A stretch of DNA of 64,000 nt from Flavobacterium hydrophilum (GTDB lineage Bacteria > Bacteroidota > Bacteroidia > Flavobacteriales > Flavobacteriaceae), in contig NZ_QJHL01000001.1 in the NCBI RefSeq assembly GCF_003202405.1, forward strand, positions 1,364,001 through 1,428,000, written 5' to 3'. The first letter of the stretch is position 1. Every line of letters starts with the position of its first letter. Below the pieces are notes generated by a model, which saw nothing but the letters and a program-made list of their open reading frames with translations, was not told where the DNA came from and ran no database searches. Of this stretch, positions 1 to 8,361 are shown one piece after another. Both the position numbers and the translations under genes were made by a program.

Positions 1-45
1 GCCTTTTAAGTATTCGATAGGTGTTTCGAGGAGATTATTAGACAT
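1..45 (-). CDS. recG: ATP-dependent DNA helicase RecG, N-terminal 15 codons (partial)
   Basis: The reverse complement of the first 45 bases reads as an open frame beginning with ATG at 45-43 and running off the window edge. It gives MSNNLLETPIEYLKG. I recognise this as the conserved start of flavobacterial RecG, whose N-terminus runs LxTPIEYLKGVGP. RecG remodels stalled replication forks and Holliday junctions. Only the extreme N-terminus is visible, so no helicase motif can be checked. The following 200 bases up to the lipoprotein gene hold both divergent promoters. Confidence 0.7.
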   Translation of the reverse strand, partial: MSNNLLETPIEYLKG

Positions 46-254
46 TTAATTATTCGTTTTTAGATTGCTTATTTTAGATTTGGAGAATTGGGATTTATTG
101 AAAAGCGAAGATAAATTTTAATTACTAAATTTTAAAATGAATTTTAGGGATTAACTACTTCAATGTTAAGTTTGTCATTAAGTAGAATATTACCACGCAA
201 CCATTTTAATAAAGTAAAATCTTAATAATAAGTAACCTTAAAAATATAAATCAA

Positions 255-671
255 ATGAAAAAAATTGGACTTTTACTTGTATTACTTGTGTCTTTAGTGT
301 CTTGTTCTAACGATGATTCAGATAATAAGAAACAGCCAGTTGTTACAAACTATTATGGGATATGGATACAGTATACGGAACCCAGGTTTGCAAATGATCC
401 ATCTTCAAATCAGTTTTCTTATATATTTAAAAAAGATAATACATTTTCGAAAACCAGATTATATGAAAACATCAATACGACTCTAACAGGAACTTTTGAG
501 ATTATAAAAAAAGATAATGTAACTCAGTTTATATTAACTTACAAAGAATATAATCCGTTAATTTCAAATTGTTCAAGTGGTTTGATAGAAAGTTTTACTT
601 TGGAGTCAGGACATTTGGTTGATGATGCTCGTGCATGCGATCGTTCCTATGTATTTAAAAAGATATACTAA
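255..671 (+). CDS. Small lipoprotein, lipocalin-like, function unknown
   Basis: A 138-residue protein with a clear lipoprotein signal peptide: a charged start, a leucine/valine core, and a lipobox ending at Cys17 (VSLVSC) followed by Ser-Asn-Asp-Asp. The acidic run after Cys is of the kind associated in Flavobacteria with export of lipoproteins to the cell surface. The mature part of about 120 residues alternates short beta-type segments (YYGIWIQY, YIFKKDNTF, GTFEII, FILTYKEY), as in lipocalin-like lipoproteins of Bacteroidota. Two later cysteines (SNCSSG, RACDRS) might form a disulfide. It is a single gene with its own terminator. No specific function can be assigned. Confidence 0.75.
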   Translation: MKKIGLLLVLLVSLVSCSNDDSDNKKQPVVTNYYGIWIQYTEPRFANDPSSNQFSYIFKKDNTFSKTRLYENINTTLTGTFEIIKKDNVTQFILTYKEYNPLISNCSSGLIESFTLESGHLVDDARACDRSYVFKKIY

Positions 672-692
672 AAAGAATATATTTTAAGTTCT

Positions 693-725
693 AAAACTCC
701 GTTGGATTTCTAACGGAGTTTTTTT
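693..725 (+). terminator. Intrinsic terminator of the small lipoprotein gene
   Basis: An 11-bp perfect stem (AAAACTCCGTT / AACGGAGTTTT) with an 8-nt loop is followed by a T-run, 21 bases after the lipoprotein stop codon. Confidence 0.85.
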
Positions 726-929
726 ATAGCGAATAATCTTTGAAAAAGAGTTTCATTAACGGATAAAAGGAATTTAATTTGAATTCGATAAAGTCTAATG
801 AAGATACAGATGAGATTTTAGATTAAGCCAAAATAAAGTTCATGGGAAAACTGGAAATTTGATATTAAAGTAGGAGATGAAGATGATGAAGAGTAATAGT
901 TTTTTATCTTTGAATCTAAATTAGAAAAA
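726..929 (+). other. Gap with a possible gene remnant
   Basis: This 200-bp stretch has no complete gene. A short frame without a start codon, ending at a TAA near 897, encodes a tail reading WENWKFDIKVGDEDDEE. An adjacent frame upstream (about 785-824) reads KSNEDTDEILD before a stop. Acidic C-termini like this are typical of real proteins, so this may be a decayed gene. That is inference from about 100 bases only. Confidence 0.25.
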
Positions 930-1472
930 ATGACAACCCACTTAGCGCTTTTACGAGGCATCAACGTTTCAGGTCATAACATGATGAAAATGGAGGCATT
1001 AAAAACAATGTTGGAAAATATTGGTTTTACGAATGTAAGAACATATCTGCAATCCGGAAATGTTTTTGTTGATACTGAAGAAGAAAGTGCTTCAAAAGTT
1101 GGATTTATGATCAAACAGGAAATTTTTAAAGTTTTCGGGCATGAAGTTCCTGTTATTGTTATTACAAAAGAAGATTTGGAATTGTGTTTTAAAAACAATC
1201 CTTATTTAAAAGAAAAAGATTTTGATACTAAAAAGCTTTATGTTGCTTTTGTTTCAATTGCTTTGAAAAAAGAAAATATAAATGATTTAAAGATAAGTCA
1301 GTTCAAACCGGACGAAGCGAGTATTGATAGAAACAGGATTTTTATTAAATATGCTGTTGGAGCAGGAAAGACCAGATTTGATCAAAAATATATTGAAAAA
1401 AAACTCAATGTCACGGCAACAATTAGAAACTGGAATACTGTTACCAATCTGCTTAATATGTATACAGAGTAA
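930..1472 (+). CDS. DUF1697 family protein
   Basis: A 180-residue soluble protein. The N-terminus (HLALLRGINVSGHNMMKM) and the segment RTYLQSGNVFVDT match the signature of DUF1697 (YLRGINVGG... TYIQSGNVVF), a small alpha/beta family widespread in bacteria with no established biochemical role. The C-terminal part ATIRNWNTVTNLLNM is also family-typical, ending in the conserved RNWNTV. Length fits the family (about 175-185). It is monocistronic and convergent with the outer-membrane protein gene, sharing a bidirectional terminator. Confidence 0.88.
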   Translation: MTTHLALLRGINVSGHNMMKMEALKTMLENIGFTNVRTYLQSGNVFVDTEEESASKVGFMIKQEIFKVFGHEVPVIVITKEDLELCFKNNPYLKEKDFDTKKLYVAFVSIALKKENINDLKISQFKPDEASIDRNRIFIKYAVGAGKTRFDQKYIEKKLNVTATIRNWNTVTNLLNMYTE

Positions 1473-1476
1473 AACA

Positions 1477-1516
1477 AAAAAACAGGTTTCAATATTAATT
1501 TGAAACCTGTTTTTTA
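1477..1516. terminator. Bidirectional terminator between DUF1697 gene and outer-membrane protein gene
   Basis: A 13-bp perfect stem (AAACAGGTTTCAA / TTGAAACCTGTTT) with a 7-nt loop and T-runs on both strands lies between two convergent genes. Confidence 0.85.
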
Positions 1517-1535
1517 TTATAGAGTATAATGTCTT

Positions 1536-2399
1536 TTAGATTCTGAAAATTCCTCCGAAAGCAATAATTCGCTGAAAGAAGAAAAAGTCCTGAAAAGCAC
1601 TATCATCATTACTTGAAGTAGTTTTAATATCCTGCATGTTGATGTAACCGCCTTTTAACTCTCCCTGTACATAAAAATGTTTGAAAAAAGTAACATTAAT
1701 TCCTGCTTTTGCAGATACTCCATAGCCTGAAACATGAAAATCATCGTGACGTTCTTTTCCTAAAAGCATAGTGTTGGTTTTAGGATACAAAAGCCCGGCA
1801 CCAAGACCTTCTGTTAAATTAATCTGAACTTTATCAGTATTTGGTAGTCTGAACCATTTTGAAACGTCATCAAATCTTGACACTTCTGTATTGACGTAAT
1901 TTAAGCCATCAGTATGTTCGTAAGTTAAGAACGTTTCATCTGTGAAATCTATAGGCGTATTATTGTAAGTGCCATTGTGTATAGAGCCAGCATCAGTTAA
2001 AGGTAAATTAATTTTTCCTGTAACATTCGCTATTTGATTCTGTGTCATTACATATTTCATGTGATCAACTCCAATTGTTACACTATAATGATCACTAAAA
2101 AAATAACCCAATCTCAAATTTGTCTGTGGAATAGTCATTCTTGCAGGGTTAAGGTAGTCAACATGCCATCCTTTTGGTTTGTCGTGTGCACTCATATTAT
2201 GAACGGTAAATTCATAATCTTTTCCTCTGAAGGTTACATCAGATTTAGAATAACTTTCTCTATTACCTCCCCATGAAACAAAGAACTTTCCTTTATTGTG
2301 TGCTGTGTATTTGTCTTGTATTGCAATTTCTTCCTGAGCAAATGTATTTACAGCAAAACACATTAAGAAGAAAGGCAAGAATAAAAACTTATTTTTCAA
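1536..2399 (-). CDS. Outer-membrane beta-barrel-like protein, function unknown
   Basis: A 287-residue protein with a Sec signal peptide (MKNKFLFLPFFLMCFAVNTFAQ, cleavage after FAQ). The rest alternates aromatic beta-strand segments such as LRLGYFFSDHYSVTIGVDHMKYVM, SAKAGINVTFFKHFYVQGELKGGY and a final strand ending FGGIFRI, as in porin-like outer-membrane proteins. The reading frame starts at TTG directly after an in-frame TAA. No ATG gives a better signal peptide, so TTG is probably the true start. It lies 16 bases after kdsA on the same strand and is probably co-transcribed with it. A link to the outer membrane made by the KDO pathway is only an inference. Confidence 0.75.
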   Translation of the reverse strand: MKNKFLFLPFFLMCFAVNTFAQEEIAIQDKYTAHNKGKFFVSWGGNRESYSKSDVTFRGKDYEFTVHNMSAHDKPKGWHVDYLNPARMTIPQTNLRLGYFFSDHYSVTIGVDHMKYVMTQNQIANVTGKINLPLTDAGSIHNGTYNNTPIDFTDETFLTYEHTDGLNYVNTEVSRFDDVSKWFRLPNTDKVQINLTEGLGAGLLYPKTNTMLLGKERHDDFHVSGYGVSAKAGINVTFFKHFYVQGELKGGYINMQDIKTTSSNDDSAFQDFFFFQRIIAFGGIFRI

Positions 2400-2415
2400 T
2401 TATTGAATATAGAAA

Positions 2416-3234
2416 TTAAAATGAATTAACTGTTTTTCTGATAGCAACTAATTTGGTCATTAAACCTTCGAAATAATCTAAATTAAGCATGTTGGCGCCA
2501 TCGCTTTTAGCGTTTGCAGGATCAAAATGCGTTTCGATAAAAATACCGTCAACACCCACAGCTATACCTGCTTTGGCAACAGTTTCAATCATGTCAGGTC
2601 TTCCGCCCGTAACTCCTGCAGTTTGGTTTGGCTGTTGCAAAGAGTGCGTTACATCCAAAACCGTTGTAGCATATTGCTGCATAGTTGGGATTCCTCTATA
2701 ATCAACAATCATATCCTGATAGCCAAACATAGTCCCACGATCTGTAACCATAACATTCTCGTTGTGACAATCTAAAACTTTTTGTACAGCATGTTTCATG
2801 CTTTCCGGGCTCATGAATTGACCTTTTTTCAGGTTAACGGTTTTTCCTGTGTTAGCAGCTGCTACAACTAAATCTGTTTGTCGTACTAAAAAAGCAGGAA
2901 TTTGTAAAACATCTACATATTGCGCTGCCATATCAGCATCCTCATTGGTGTGGATATCTGTTACAGTTGGAACATGAAAAGTTTCAGAAACTTTGCGTAA
3001 AATTTTTAATGCTTTTTCGTCACCAATTCCAGAGAAACTATCAATTCTGGAACGGTTGGCTTTTTTAAATGATCCTTTAAAAACATAAGGAATCTGAAGT
3101 TTGTCGGTAATACCAACTAGTTTTTCAGCAATTCTGAGAGCCATTTCTTCTCCTTCGATAGCACATGGTCCCGCTAGTAAAAAGAAATTGCCACTGTCTG
3201 TATGCTTAATTTGTGGAATATGCTGTAAGTTCAT
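2416..3234 (-). CDS. kdsA: 3-deoxy-8-phosphooctulonate synthase (KDO-8-phosphate synthase)
   Basis: Condenses phosphoenolpyruvate with D-arabinose 5-phosphate to KDO-8-phosphate, the committed step toward the KDO sugar of lipopolysaccharide core. The cytosolic TIM-barrel enzyme is recognised from FFLLAGPCAIEG, YVFKGSFKKANRSR, LQIPAFLVRQTDL, VNLKKGQFMSP and the PEP-binding region VTDRGTMFGY. A His-Ser-Leu (DVTHSLQQPN) and IETHFDPANAKSDGANML complete the family pattern. An upstream ATG at 3258 would add eight residues. The ATG at 3234 (MNLQHIPQIKHTD) gives 272 residues, the usual length, and is preferred. It is followed closely by the outer-membrane protein gene. Confidence 0.95.
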   Translation of the reverse strand: MNLQHIPQIKHTDSGNFFLLAGPCAIEGEEMALRIAEKLVGITDKLQIPYVFKGSFKKANRSRIDSFSGIGDEKALKILRKVSETFHVPTVTDIHTNEDADMAAQYVDVLQIPAFLVRQTDLVVAAANTGKTVNLKKGQFMSPESMKHAVQKVLDCHNENVMVTDRGTMFGYQDMIVDYRGIPTMQQYATTVLDVTHSLQQPNQTAGVTGGRPDMIETVAKAGIAVGVDGIFIETHFDPANAKSDGANMLNLDYFEGLMTKLVAIRKTVNSF

Positions 3235-3337
3235 ATCTATGATTTTTTGACAGTGCAAAGGTAGCTATGATTTACGATTTACAGATTACGATTTAAGATT
3301 ATTTTATGTTAAGTATTAATTTAAAATTTTGAAAACA

Positions 3338-3366
3338 AAAAAGCCTTTTAAAATTTTAAAAGGCTT
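3338..3366 (-). terminator. Intrinsic terminator downstream of the PPGQ-type small protein
   Basis: A 26-nt near-continuous palindrome (AAGCCTTTT...AAAAGGCTT) is followed by a T-run on the minus strand, just after the stop of the small gene at 3376. Confidence 0.8.
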
Positions 3367-3375
3367 TGAGTATAA

Positions 3376-3582
3376 TTATCTTCTTTGCTGACCCGGTGCG
3401 TGTGATTTTGCACTTTTATTTCCCGATATTTTTTTTGCCTGTCCCGGGGGCATCTTTTTTGATTTATGATTTGAATGAGAATGTGAGTGGTTGTGATGTA
3501 CCGTACAGCTTAACATGCTTACAATTACAAACAGTATTACCATAATAATCACGGCAATTTTAGTGTACTTGGAATTTTTCAT
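3376..3582 (-). CDS. Small membrane-anchored or lipoprotein with PPGQ/APGQ motif
   Basis: A 68-residue protein from the ATG at 3582. An ATG further upstream at 3639 would put 19 unlikely residues before the signal. After KNSKYTKI come a hydrophobic core (AVIIMVILFVIVSML) and Ser-Cys, a possible lipobox. A His/Ser/Asn run (HHNHSHSHSNHKSKK) follows, then MPPGQAKKISGNKSAKSHAPGQQRR. The PPGQAKK...SAKxxAPGQ ending is a pattern I associate with short flavobacterial proteins often labelled quinol oxidase subunit 4, a label I doubt. The His-rich segment could bind metal. Function is unknown. Confidence 0.65.
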   Translation of the reverse strand: MKNSKYTKIAVIIMVILFVIVSMLSCTVHHNHSHSHSNHKSKKMPPGQAKKISGNKSAKSHAPGQQRR

Positions 3583-3667
3583 AAGGTTATTTTTAAATTT
3601 GGAACTGCAAATATAATGGTTCGAGAAATATTTATGCATTCCTGAATTTGTTTAAAATCATTATAAA

Positions 3668-3696
3668 CAAAAAAGCTCTGAATTTTCAGAGCTTTT
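3668..3696 (-). terminator. Intrinsic terminator of the YebC-family gene
   Basis: The stem AAGCTCTGA / TCAGAGCTT with an AT-only loop, followed on the minus strand by T6, lies 22 bases after the stop codon at 3718. Confidence 0.82.
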
Positions 3697-3717
3697 GATT
3701 ATTTATAAAAAAGAAAA

Positions 3718-4431
3718 TTACTCTTCTTTCATCGTATGATAAACGTTCATTACGTCATCATCTTCTTCTATTTTTTCAATTAATTTTTCAACATCAGCGA
3801 TTTGTGCTTCTGTTAGTTCTTTAGTAATTTGAGGGATACGTTCAAAACCTGAAGATAAGATTTCCAATCCTCTGTTTTCCAGTTCTTTTTGTAAAGCTCC
3901 AAAACTTCCAAAAGGAGCGTAGATTAAGATCCCGTCTTCATCTTCAAAAACTTCTTCGGCACCAAAATCAATTAATTCTAATTCTAATTCTTCAGCATCA
4001 AGACCATTATTGGCAATTCTGAAGTTACAAGTGTGATCAAACATAAACTCAACAGAGCCCTGAGTTCCCATTGTTCCGTTGCATTTATTAAAATAGCTGC
4101 GAATATTTGCAACCGTTCTGTTGTTGTTATCAGAGGCTGTTTCAATTAAAATTGCAATTCCGTGAGGTGCATATCCTTCAAACAAAATTTCTTTATAGTT
4201 GGCAGTATCTTTATTGCTTGCATTTTTTATAGCGCGTTCCACATTGTCTTTAGGCATGTTAGCCGCTTTTGCATTTTGTATAACCGCTCTTAATCTGGAA
4301 TTGGCGTCTGGGTTTGGTCCACCTTCTTTAACAGCCATAACGATATCTTTACCAATTCTGGTAAATGTTTTGGCCATAGCTGACCAACGTTTCATTTTTC
4401 TTCCTTTTCTAAATTCGAACGCTCTTCCCAT
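3718..4431 (-). CDS. YebC/PmpR family DNA-binding regulatory protein
   Basis: A 237-residue cytosolic protein of the YebC/TACO1 family. Members are described as transcriptional regulators and, for some, as factors that help ribosomes through difficult stretches. Family hallmarks are the start MGRAFEFRKGRKMKRWSAMAKTFTRIGKDI, GGPNPDANSRLRAVIQNAKAANMPKDNVERAI, and YEGYAPHGIAILIE-type text (here LFEGYAPHGIAILIETASDNNNRT). FNKCNGTMGTQGSVEFMFDH follows. The acidic C-terminal domain (EELELELIDFGAEEVFEDED) is typical. Full length. It is a single gene, terminated by its own hairpin. Confidence 0.93.
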   Translation of the reverse strand: MGRAFEFRKGRKMKRWSAMAKTFTRIGKDIVMAVKEGGPNPDANSRLRAVIQNAKAANMPKDNVERAIKNASNKDTANYKEILFEGYAPHGIAILIETASDNNNRTVANIRSYFNKCNGTMGTQGSVEFMFDHTCNFRIANNGLDAEELELELIDFGAEEVFEDEDGILIYAPFGSFGALQKELENRGLEILSSGFERIPQITKELTEAQIADVEKLIEKIEEDDDVMNVYHTMKEE

Positions 4432-4593
4432 TTCTAATTTTTAGTTTTGTGATGCAAAAATACAGTTATTCCTTATTTTTCCAAAATCAAATTCTATTCT
4501 TTTTAAAATTATGTTTTTAGCACAAGAAAGACCAAATTAGCTATAACTAAATAGGTTCTGTTTTTTTGGATGATAGCAAAAAAGTAAAATGTT

Positions 4594-4765
4594 TCTTTTA
4601 GCCCCGATTACTTCACTATACTTTTATTGTCATTGGAGTTCAGTGAACTTTGTTTGTAGTGGAAATCCTTATAAGCCGGTGTTCGGCCTGCAAGATTACC
4701 TCACTTTATTTTTATTTTTGATTGGTGTTCAGTGAACTTCGTTTGGAACGGAAAGCGGGACTAAT
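4594..4765 (-). repeat. Diverged copy of a dispersed hairpin repeat, with an internal duplicated palindrome
   Basis: The 424-bp gap 4432-4855 holds no gene. Read on the minus strand it contains, in order, CCCGCTTTCCGTT, AATCTTGCAGGCCG...CGGC, AAGGATTTCCACT and CGGGGCTA. This is the same order of blocks as the better copies at 8213-8300 and 16857-16942. Inside it a 34-bp segment occurs twice in direct orientation (4632-4665 and 4721-4754). Each copy is centred on an odd palindrome, GTTCA-G-TGAAC. Confidence 0.5.
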
Positions 4766-4855
4766 GTTGCTAAAATGCCAAATGTTTCTGCTTCAAGACA
4801 GATTTGCAGAATTCAGTTTTTGCATTTCAGGTATTGATTTTGTGTAATCTGAAAT

Positions 4856-6886
4856 TTATTTTGAGGCATTAAATTCATTAATAATAATTACGGCTTCGTT
4901 TAAGTAAGGATTGGTTTTGAGATTATCAATTTGATATTGATTTATTGTCTTTTCAGCGGGATATACACCAAGTAAAAATTGATTTATAGTAGAATTGTAT
5001 ACATCTAATGGATTATTTTCATCACTGAAAGTATTGATTTCTTTCCATAATTTCTCTCTGGTCGTTTTTTGTTCAAAAATAGAAGTTAGTGTCATTGGAA
5101 CTTCAGATTTTGGAACATTGATCATTTTGTCAATTTTTGAATTGATTACTTTAATTTGTTTAAAATAGAAATTATCAGCCAGTCTTGCAGAACTGTTTTT
5201 CGCAATTTTATCAATTAGAGTTCTTTTTACATATGGTTTATATTTTAACAAAGAAATAATACTGTCATTTTTGATGGCAGTTGGGAAATTGCTTTCTTTT
5301 TGATAAACATTTTCATAAAATTCAGGAAGAACAACATCTGGTGTAACCCCCGTATTTTGGTGACTTTTTCCTGTTACCCTGTAAAATTTATTGATACTGA
5401 TTTTTAAAAAATCGGTAGTTGTATTTTCATCAAGGGGAACGATTGTCTGCATTGTAGCTTTTCCTAATGTATTACTGCCTATTAATAAAGCACGGTTGTA
5501 GTCTTGTAAAATTGATGCAAAGAATTCACTGGCAGATGCCGTGTTACTGTTTATTAATAGTACGATTGGACCTTTGTAGATCAAACCTCTGTACGGATCG
5601 TTTATTACGGATTTGTTTTGTTGATTATCTATAACCACAGATAGTGGCCCGTAATCAATAAACATTCCGGACAGCCTTATGGCTTCTTCCATAGAACCTC
5701 CGCCATTATTAATTAAATCAATTACAAGGCCTTTTATATTATCTCTTTCAAGTTTTATAACTTCCCGTGCAACATCATCTGCACAGCCTTTACGGTCATT
5801 TTCGTCCAGGTCAGCATAAAAACTTGGAATTTTAATATATCCAATTTTGCTGTCTTTACCAATAATGAAACTATAGACTGAGTTTTCTTCGTCTTTCATT
5901 ATTTGTTTTTCGATATAAACCTCAAAATTTTTACCGGAATTTCGTTTTAAAGTAAGGGTGATTTTTTTATTAGACTCTGATAAAATCATTGTCGAAACTG
6001 ATTCTAAGGAAGCGCATGAAACATGTAAAGTGTCTTTTTGGTTTGAAATTGAAACGATCTGATCTCCTTTCTTAATCTGTCCTGTTTGAAAAGCAGGGCC
6101 ATTTGGGTCCAGTTCTTCAATAATGATTTCATTTTTTTCATTTAATTTTAAACTTACTCCTAAAGAAAAATGCTCTTTTGAGAGTGATGCCATAAAACTC
6201 GATTTTGAATCATCACTAAAGTATGCCGTATGCGGATCAAAATAGGTACAAAAAAAATTGTAAAGGTTTTCCTGTTGTGAATCTTTTCGTTCTAATAGTG
6301 TATTGATTCTGCAAATTTCATTCGATAAAATAATTGTTCTTGACTGTAATTCTATCGATTTAAAATTTAATTTAAGAGAATCCAGATTATTACCGGTTTC
6401 AGCAATATCATCTAAAATTTGATAGCGAAGTTTTTTGAGCCAGACTTTTTCTATATCTTCTTTTTTGAGATAAAATGTAAATGCTTTTTTATAGAACCGA
6501 ATAGTGTCTTTTTTACTGTAATCAATTGGTCCTACCTGAATTTTTTCTAAAACAGCTTTTGTACGCAGAAGCCCATTTGTGTATTTAGTCGTAATATCAG
6601 CTAAAAAACTACAATCACCTTTTAAGATTAGGTCATCTAAATTTAAGCGATAAAGTTTAGACATTTCATCATATTCCGATTTGAAAAAAATATTTCGGGA
6701 TGGATCTAATTCATCCATTAGATTGTCAAAAACATAAACAGATAAACTGTCATCTACTTGTTTAGGTTTAATGTGTTCCTTTTGGATCAGACGATTTATT
6801 TTGTTGAGTATTATGCATGTCTGATCGCTATTTTGTGAAAATAGGATGTTGGTACTTAACATAAATAGCAATAATACTCTTTTCAT
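4856..6886 (-). CDS. Carboxy-terminal processing (tail-specific) protease, S41 family
   Basis: A 676-residue exported serine protease of the CtpA/Prc type, acting on periplasmic proteins with exposed C-termini. A signal peptide (MKRVLLLFMLSTNILFSQ) is followed by the helical N-terminal region found in Prc (DNLMDELDPSRNIFFKSEYDEM). A PDZ domain (SLGVSLKLNEKNEIIIEELDPNGPAFQTGQIKKGDQIVSI) and the peptidase core come next. The active site is visible as NTASASEFFASILQDYNRAL with the catalytic Ser in the ASASE block, and the general-base Lys in LGKATMQ about 25 residues on. The C-terminal region is shared with Prc-type enzymes. It is intact and monocistronic. Confidence 0.92.
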   Translation of the reverse strand: MKRVLLLFMLSTNILFSQNSDQTCIILNKINRLIQKEHIKPKQVDDSLSVYVFDNLMDELDPSRNIFFKSEYDEMSKLYRLNLDDLILKGDCSFLADITTKYTNGLLRTKAVLEKIQVGPIDYSKKDTIRFYKKAFTFYLKKEDIEKVWLKKLRYQILDDIAETGNNLDSLKLNFKSIELQSRTIILSNEICRINTLLERKDSQQENLYNFFCTYFDPHTAYFSDDSKSSFMASLSKEHFSLGVSLKLNEKNEIIIEELDPNGPAFQTGQIKKGDQIVSISNQKDTLHVSCASLESVSTMILSESNKKITLTLKRNSGKNFEVYIEKQIMKDEENSVYSFIIGKDSKIGYIKIPSFYADLDENDRKGCADDVAREVIKLERDNIKGLVIDLINNGGGSMEEAIRLSGMFIDYGPLSVVIDNQQNKSVINDPYRGLIYKGPIVLLINSNTASASEFFASILQDYNRALLIGSNTLGKATMQTIVPLDENTTTDFLKISINKFYRVTGKSHQNTGVTPDVVLPEFYENVYQKESNFPTAIKNDSIISLLKYKPYVKRTLIDKIAKNSSARLADNFYFKQIKVINSKIDKMINVPKSEVPMTLTSIFEQKTTREKLWKEINTFSDENNPLDVYNSTINQFLLGVYPAEKTINQYQIDNLKTNPYLNEAVIIINEFNASK

Positions 6887-6983
6887 ATTCCAGTTGAATC
6901 TTAGATTAAATTTACGCTTAATTTTTCATTAGTTGTTACATTATTTTTAGATATTCTTACATCAAAATGGTTTATTTTGATGA

Positions 6984-7017
6984 TAATAAAAAATGCATTA
7001 CAATTAAGTAATGCATT
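6984..7017 (-). terminator. Intrinsic terminator of gcvT
   Basis: The stem AATGCATTAC / GTAATGCATT with a 6-nt loop is followed on the minus strand by T6, about 30 bases past the gcvT stop. Confidence 0.82.
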
Positions 7018-7045
7018 CATAAGTATTTGTTTTGTTTATTTGTTT

Positions 7046-8128
7046 TTATTTCTTGTAAAAAGGTAACTTAACCACTTTAGCCGGAACATCATTTTTTCTG
7101 ATCCTGATAAAAATATCATTGTCAATAGCGCTATTATCTACAGTAACATACCCTAAACCAATTCCTTTATTTATTGACGGAGACATAGTTCCGGATGTAA
7201 CAATACCAATTACAGATCCTGATGCATCAACAATTTCGTAATCGTGTCTCGGGACAGCGCGTTCCTGCATTTCAAAAGCTACCAGCTTTTTAGAAACTCC
7301 TTTTTCTTTTTGGTTTTTCAGGTTTTCAGAATTTGTAAACTCCTTATTGAATTTGGTAATCCATCCTAAACCTGCTTCAAGCGGAGACGTTGTATCATTA
7401 ATGTCATTTCCATAGAGACAAAATCCCATTTCTAAGCGTAAAGTATCACGGGCTGCCAGACCAATTGGTTTTATTCCGAAAGCTGCTCCGGCTTCAAAAA
7501 CTTTGTTCCAGATTTGCTCAACTTCACTGTTTTTGCAATAAATTTCAAATCCGCCAGAACCCGTATATCCGGTTGCAGAAATAATTACATGCTCGATTCC
7601 AGCAAAATCAGCTACTTCAAAGTGATAATAAGCTATTGCTGATAAATCAATTGATGACAATGATTGCATGGCTTCAACAGCTTTTGGCCCCTGAATTGCC
7701 AATAAGGAATAATCATCCGAAAGATTCTTCATTTCAACCCCTAAATCATTGTGTGCCGATATCCAGTTCCAGTCTTTTTCAATATTCGAAGCGTTTACAA
7801 CCAGTAAATACTGCTCTTCTTTCATCTTATAAACAATCAAATCATCTACGATTCCCCCGTCATTGTTTGGAAGACAAGAATATTGCGCTCTTCCGATGGT
7901 CAAAGCCGAAGCATCATTTGAAGTCACTTTCTGAATCAAAGCCAAAGCATTAGGCCCGGTTAATAAAAACTCTCCCATATGCGAAACGTCAAAAACTCCA
8001 ACACTGTTGCGAACCGTTTCGTGTTCGGCATTCACTCCTTCGTAAGTAATTGGCATATTATAACCTGCAAAAGGAAGCATTTTTGCTCCTAAACCTTCAT
8101 GTATGTGCGTAAGCGCAGTATTTTTCAT
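7046..8128 (-). CDS. gcvT: Glycine cleavage system aminomethyltransferase (T protein)
   Basis: Transfers the methylene group from the aminomethyl-lipoyl H protein to tetrahydrofolate and releases ammonia, in the cytosolic glycine cleavage system. At 360 residues it is family length. It is recognised by [47 protein letters not shown] (the folate-site Asp in GGIVDDL), [31 protein letters not shown] and [11 protein letters not shown]. The C-terminal GCV_T barrel ends with [21 protein letters not shown]. No other gcv gene is nearby, as is usual in Flavobacteria. Confidence 0.96.
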   Translation of the reverse strand: MKNTALTHIHEGLGAKMLPFAGYNMPITYEGVNAEHETVRNSVGVFDVSHMGEFLLTGPNALALIQKVTSNDASALTIGRAQYSCLPNNDGGIVDDLIVYKMKEEQYLLVVNASNIEKDWNWISAHNDLGVEMKNLSDDYSLLAIQGPKAVEAMQSLSSIDLSAIAYYHFEVADFAGIEHVIISATGYTGSGGFEIYCKNSEVEQIWNKVFEAGAAFGIKPIGLAARDTLRLEMGFCLYGNDINDTTSPLEAGLGWITKFNKEFTNSENLKNQKEKGVSKKLVAFEMQERAVPRHDYEIVDASGSVIGIVTSGTMSPSINKGIGLGYVTVDNSAIDNDIFIRIRKNDVPAKVVKLPFYKK

Positions 8129-8212
8129 TGTATTGTAGTGTAAAATTGAGTCGCAAATTTATTTAAAAAATATCGAAAATAAGGAGTCTAAATTATAAAT
8201 TTCGCAATGATT

Positions 8213-8300
8213 AGGAGCTGTTTCCTGTTATTCGCTATATCTTTTTGTTTTTAAAGGAAAAACAAAAAGGATGCCGCTGCTACCAGGGCTAGGGCAGCAG
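8213..8300 (+). repeat. Dispersed hairpin repeat, copy 2
   Basis: Intergenic, between gcvT and the hydrate dehydratase gene. It has conserved outer blocks AGGAGCTGTTTCCTG, TTCGCTATAT, GGATGCCGCTGC and AGGGCTAGG around a perfect 12-bp stem (CTTTTTGTTTTT / AAAAACAAAAAG, loop 8253-8257). The blocks match the copy at 16857-16942, but the stem sequence differs while pairing is kept. Confidence 0.75.
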
Positions 8301-8361
8301 GTTTCAAAAGAAGAAATGGTTTTCAATTTTTTATGTAACTTTAGAATATAAAAGCATTCAG

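Noticed and set aside
974..1198. Open frame of 74 residues on the minus strand
   Set aside because: It lies wholly inside the DUF1697 gene, whose family motifs are clear. The shadow frame has no recognisable pattern.
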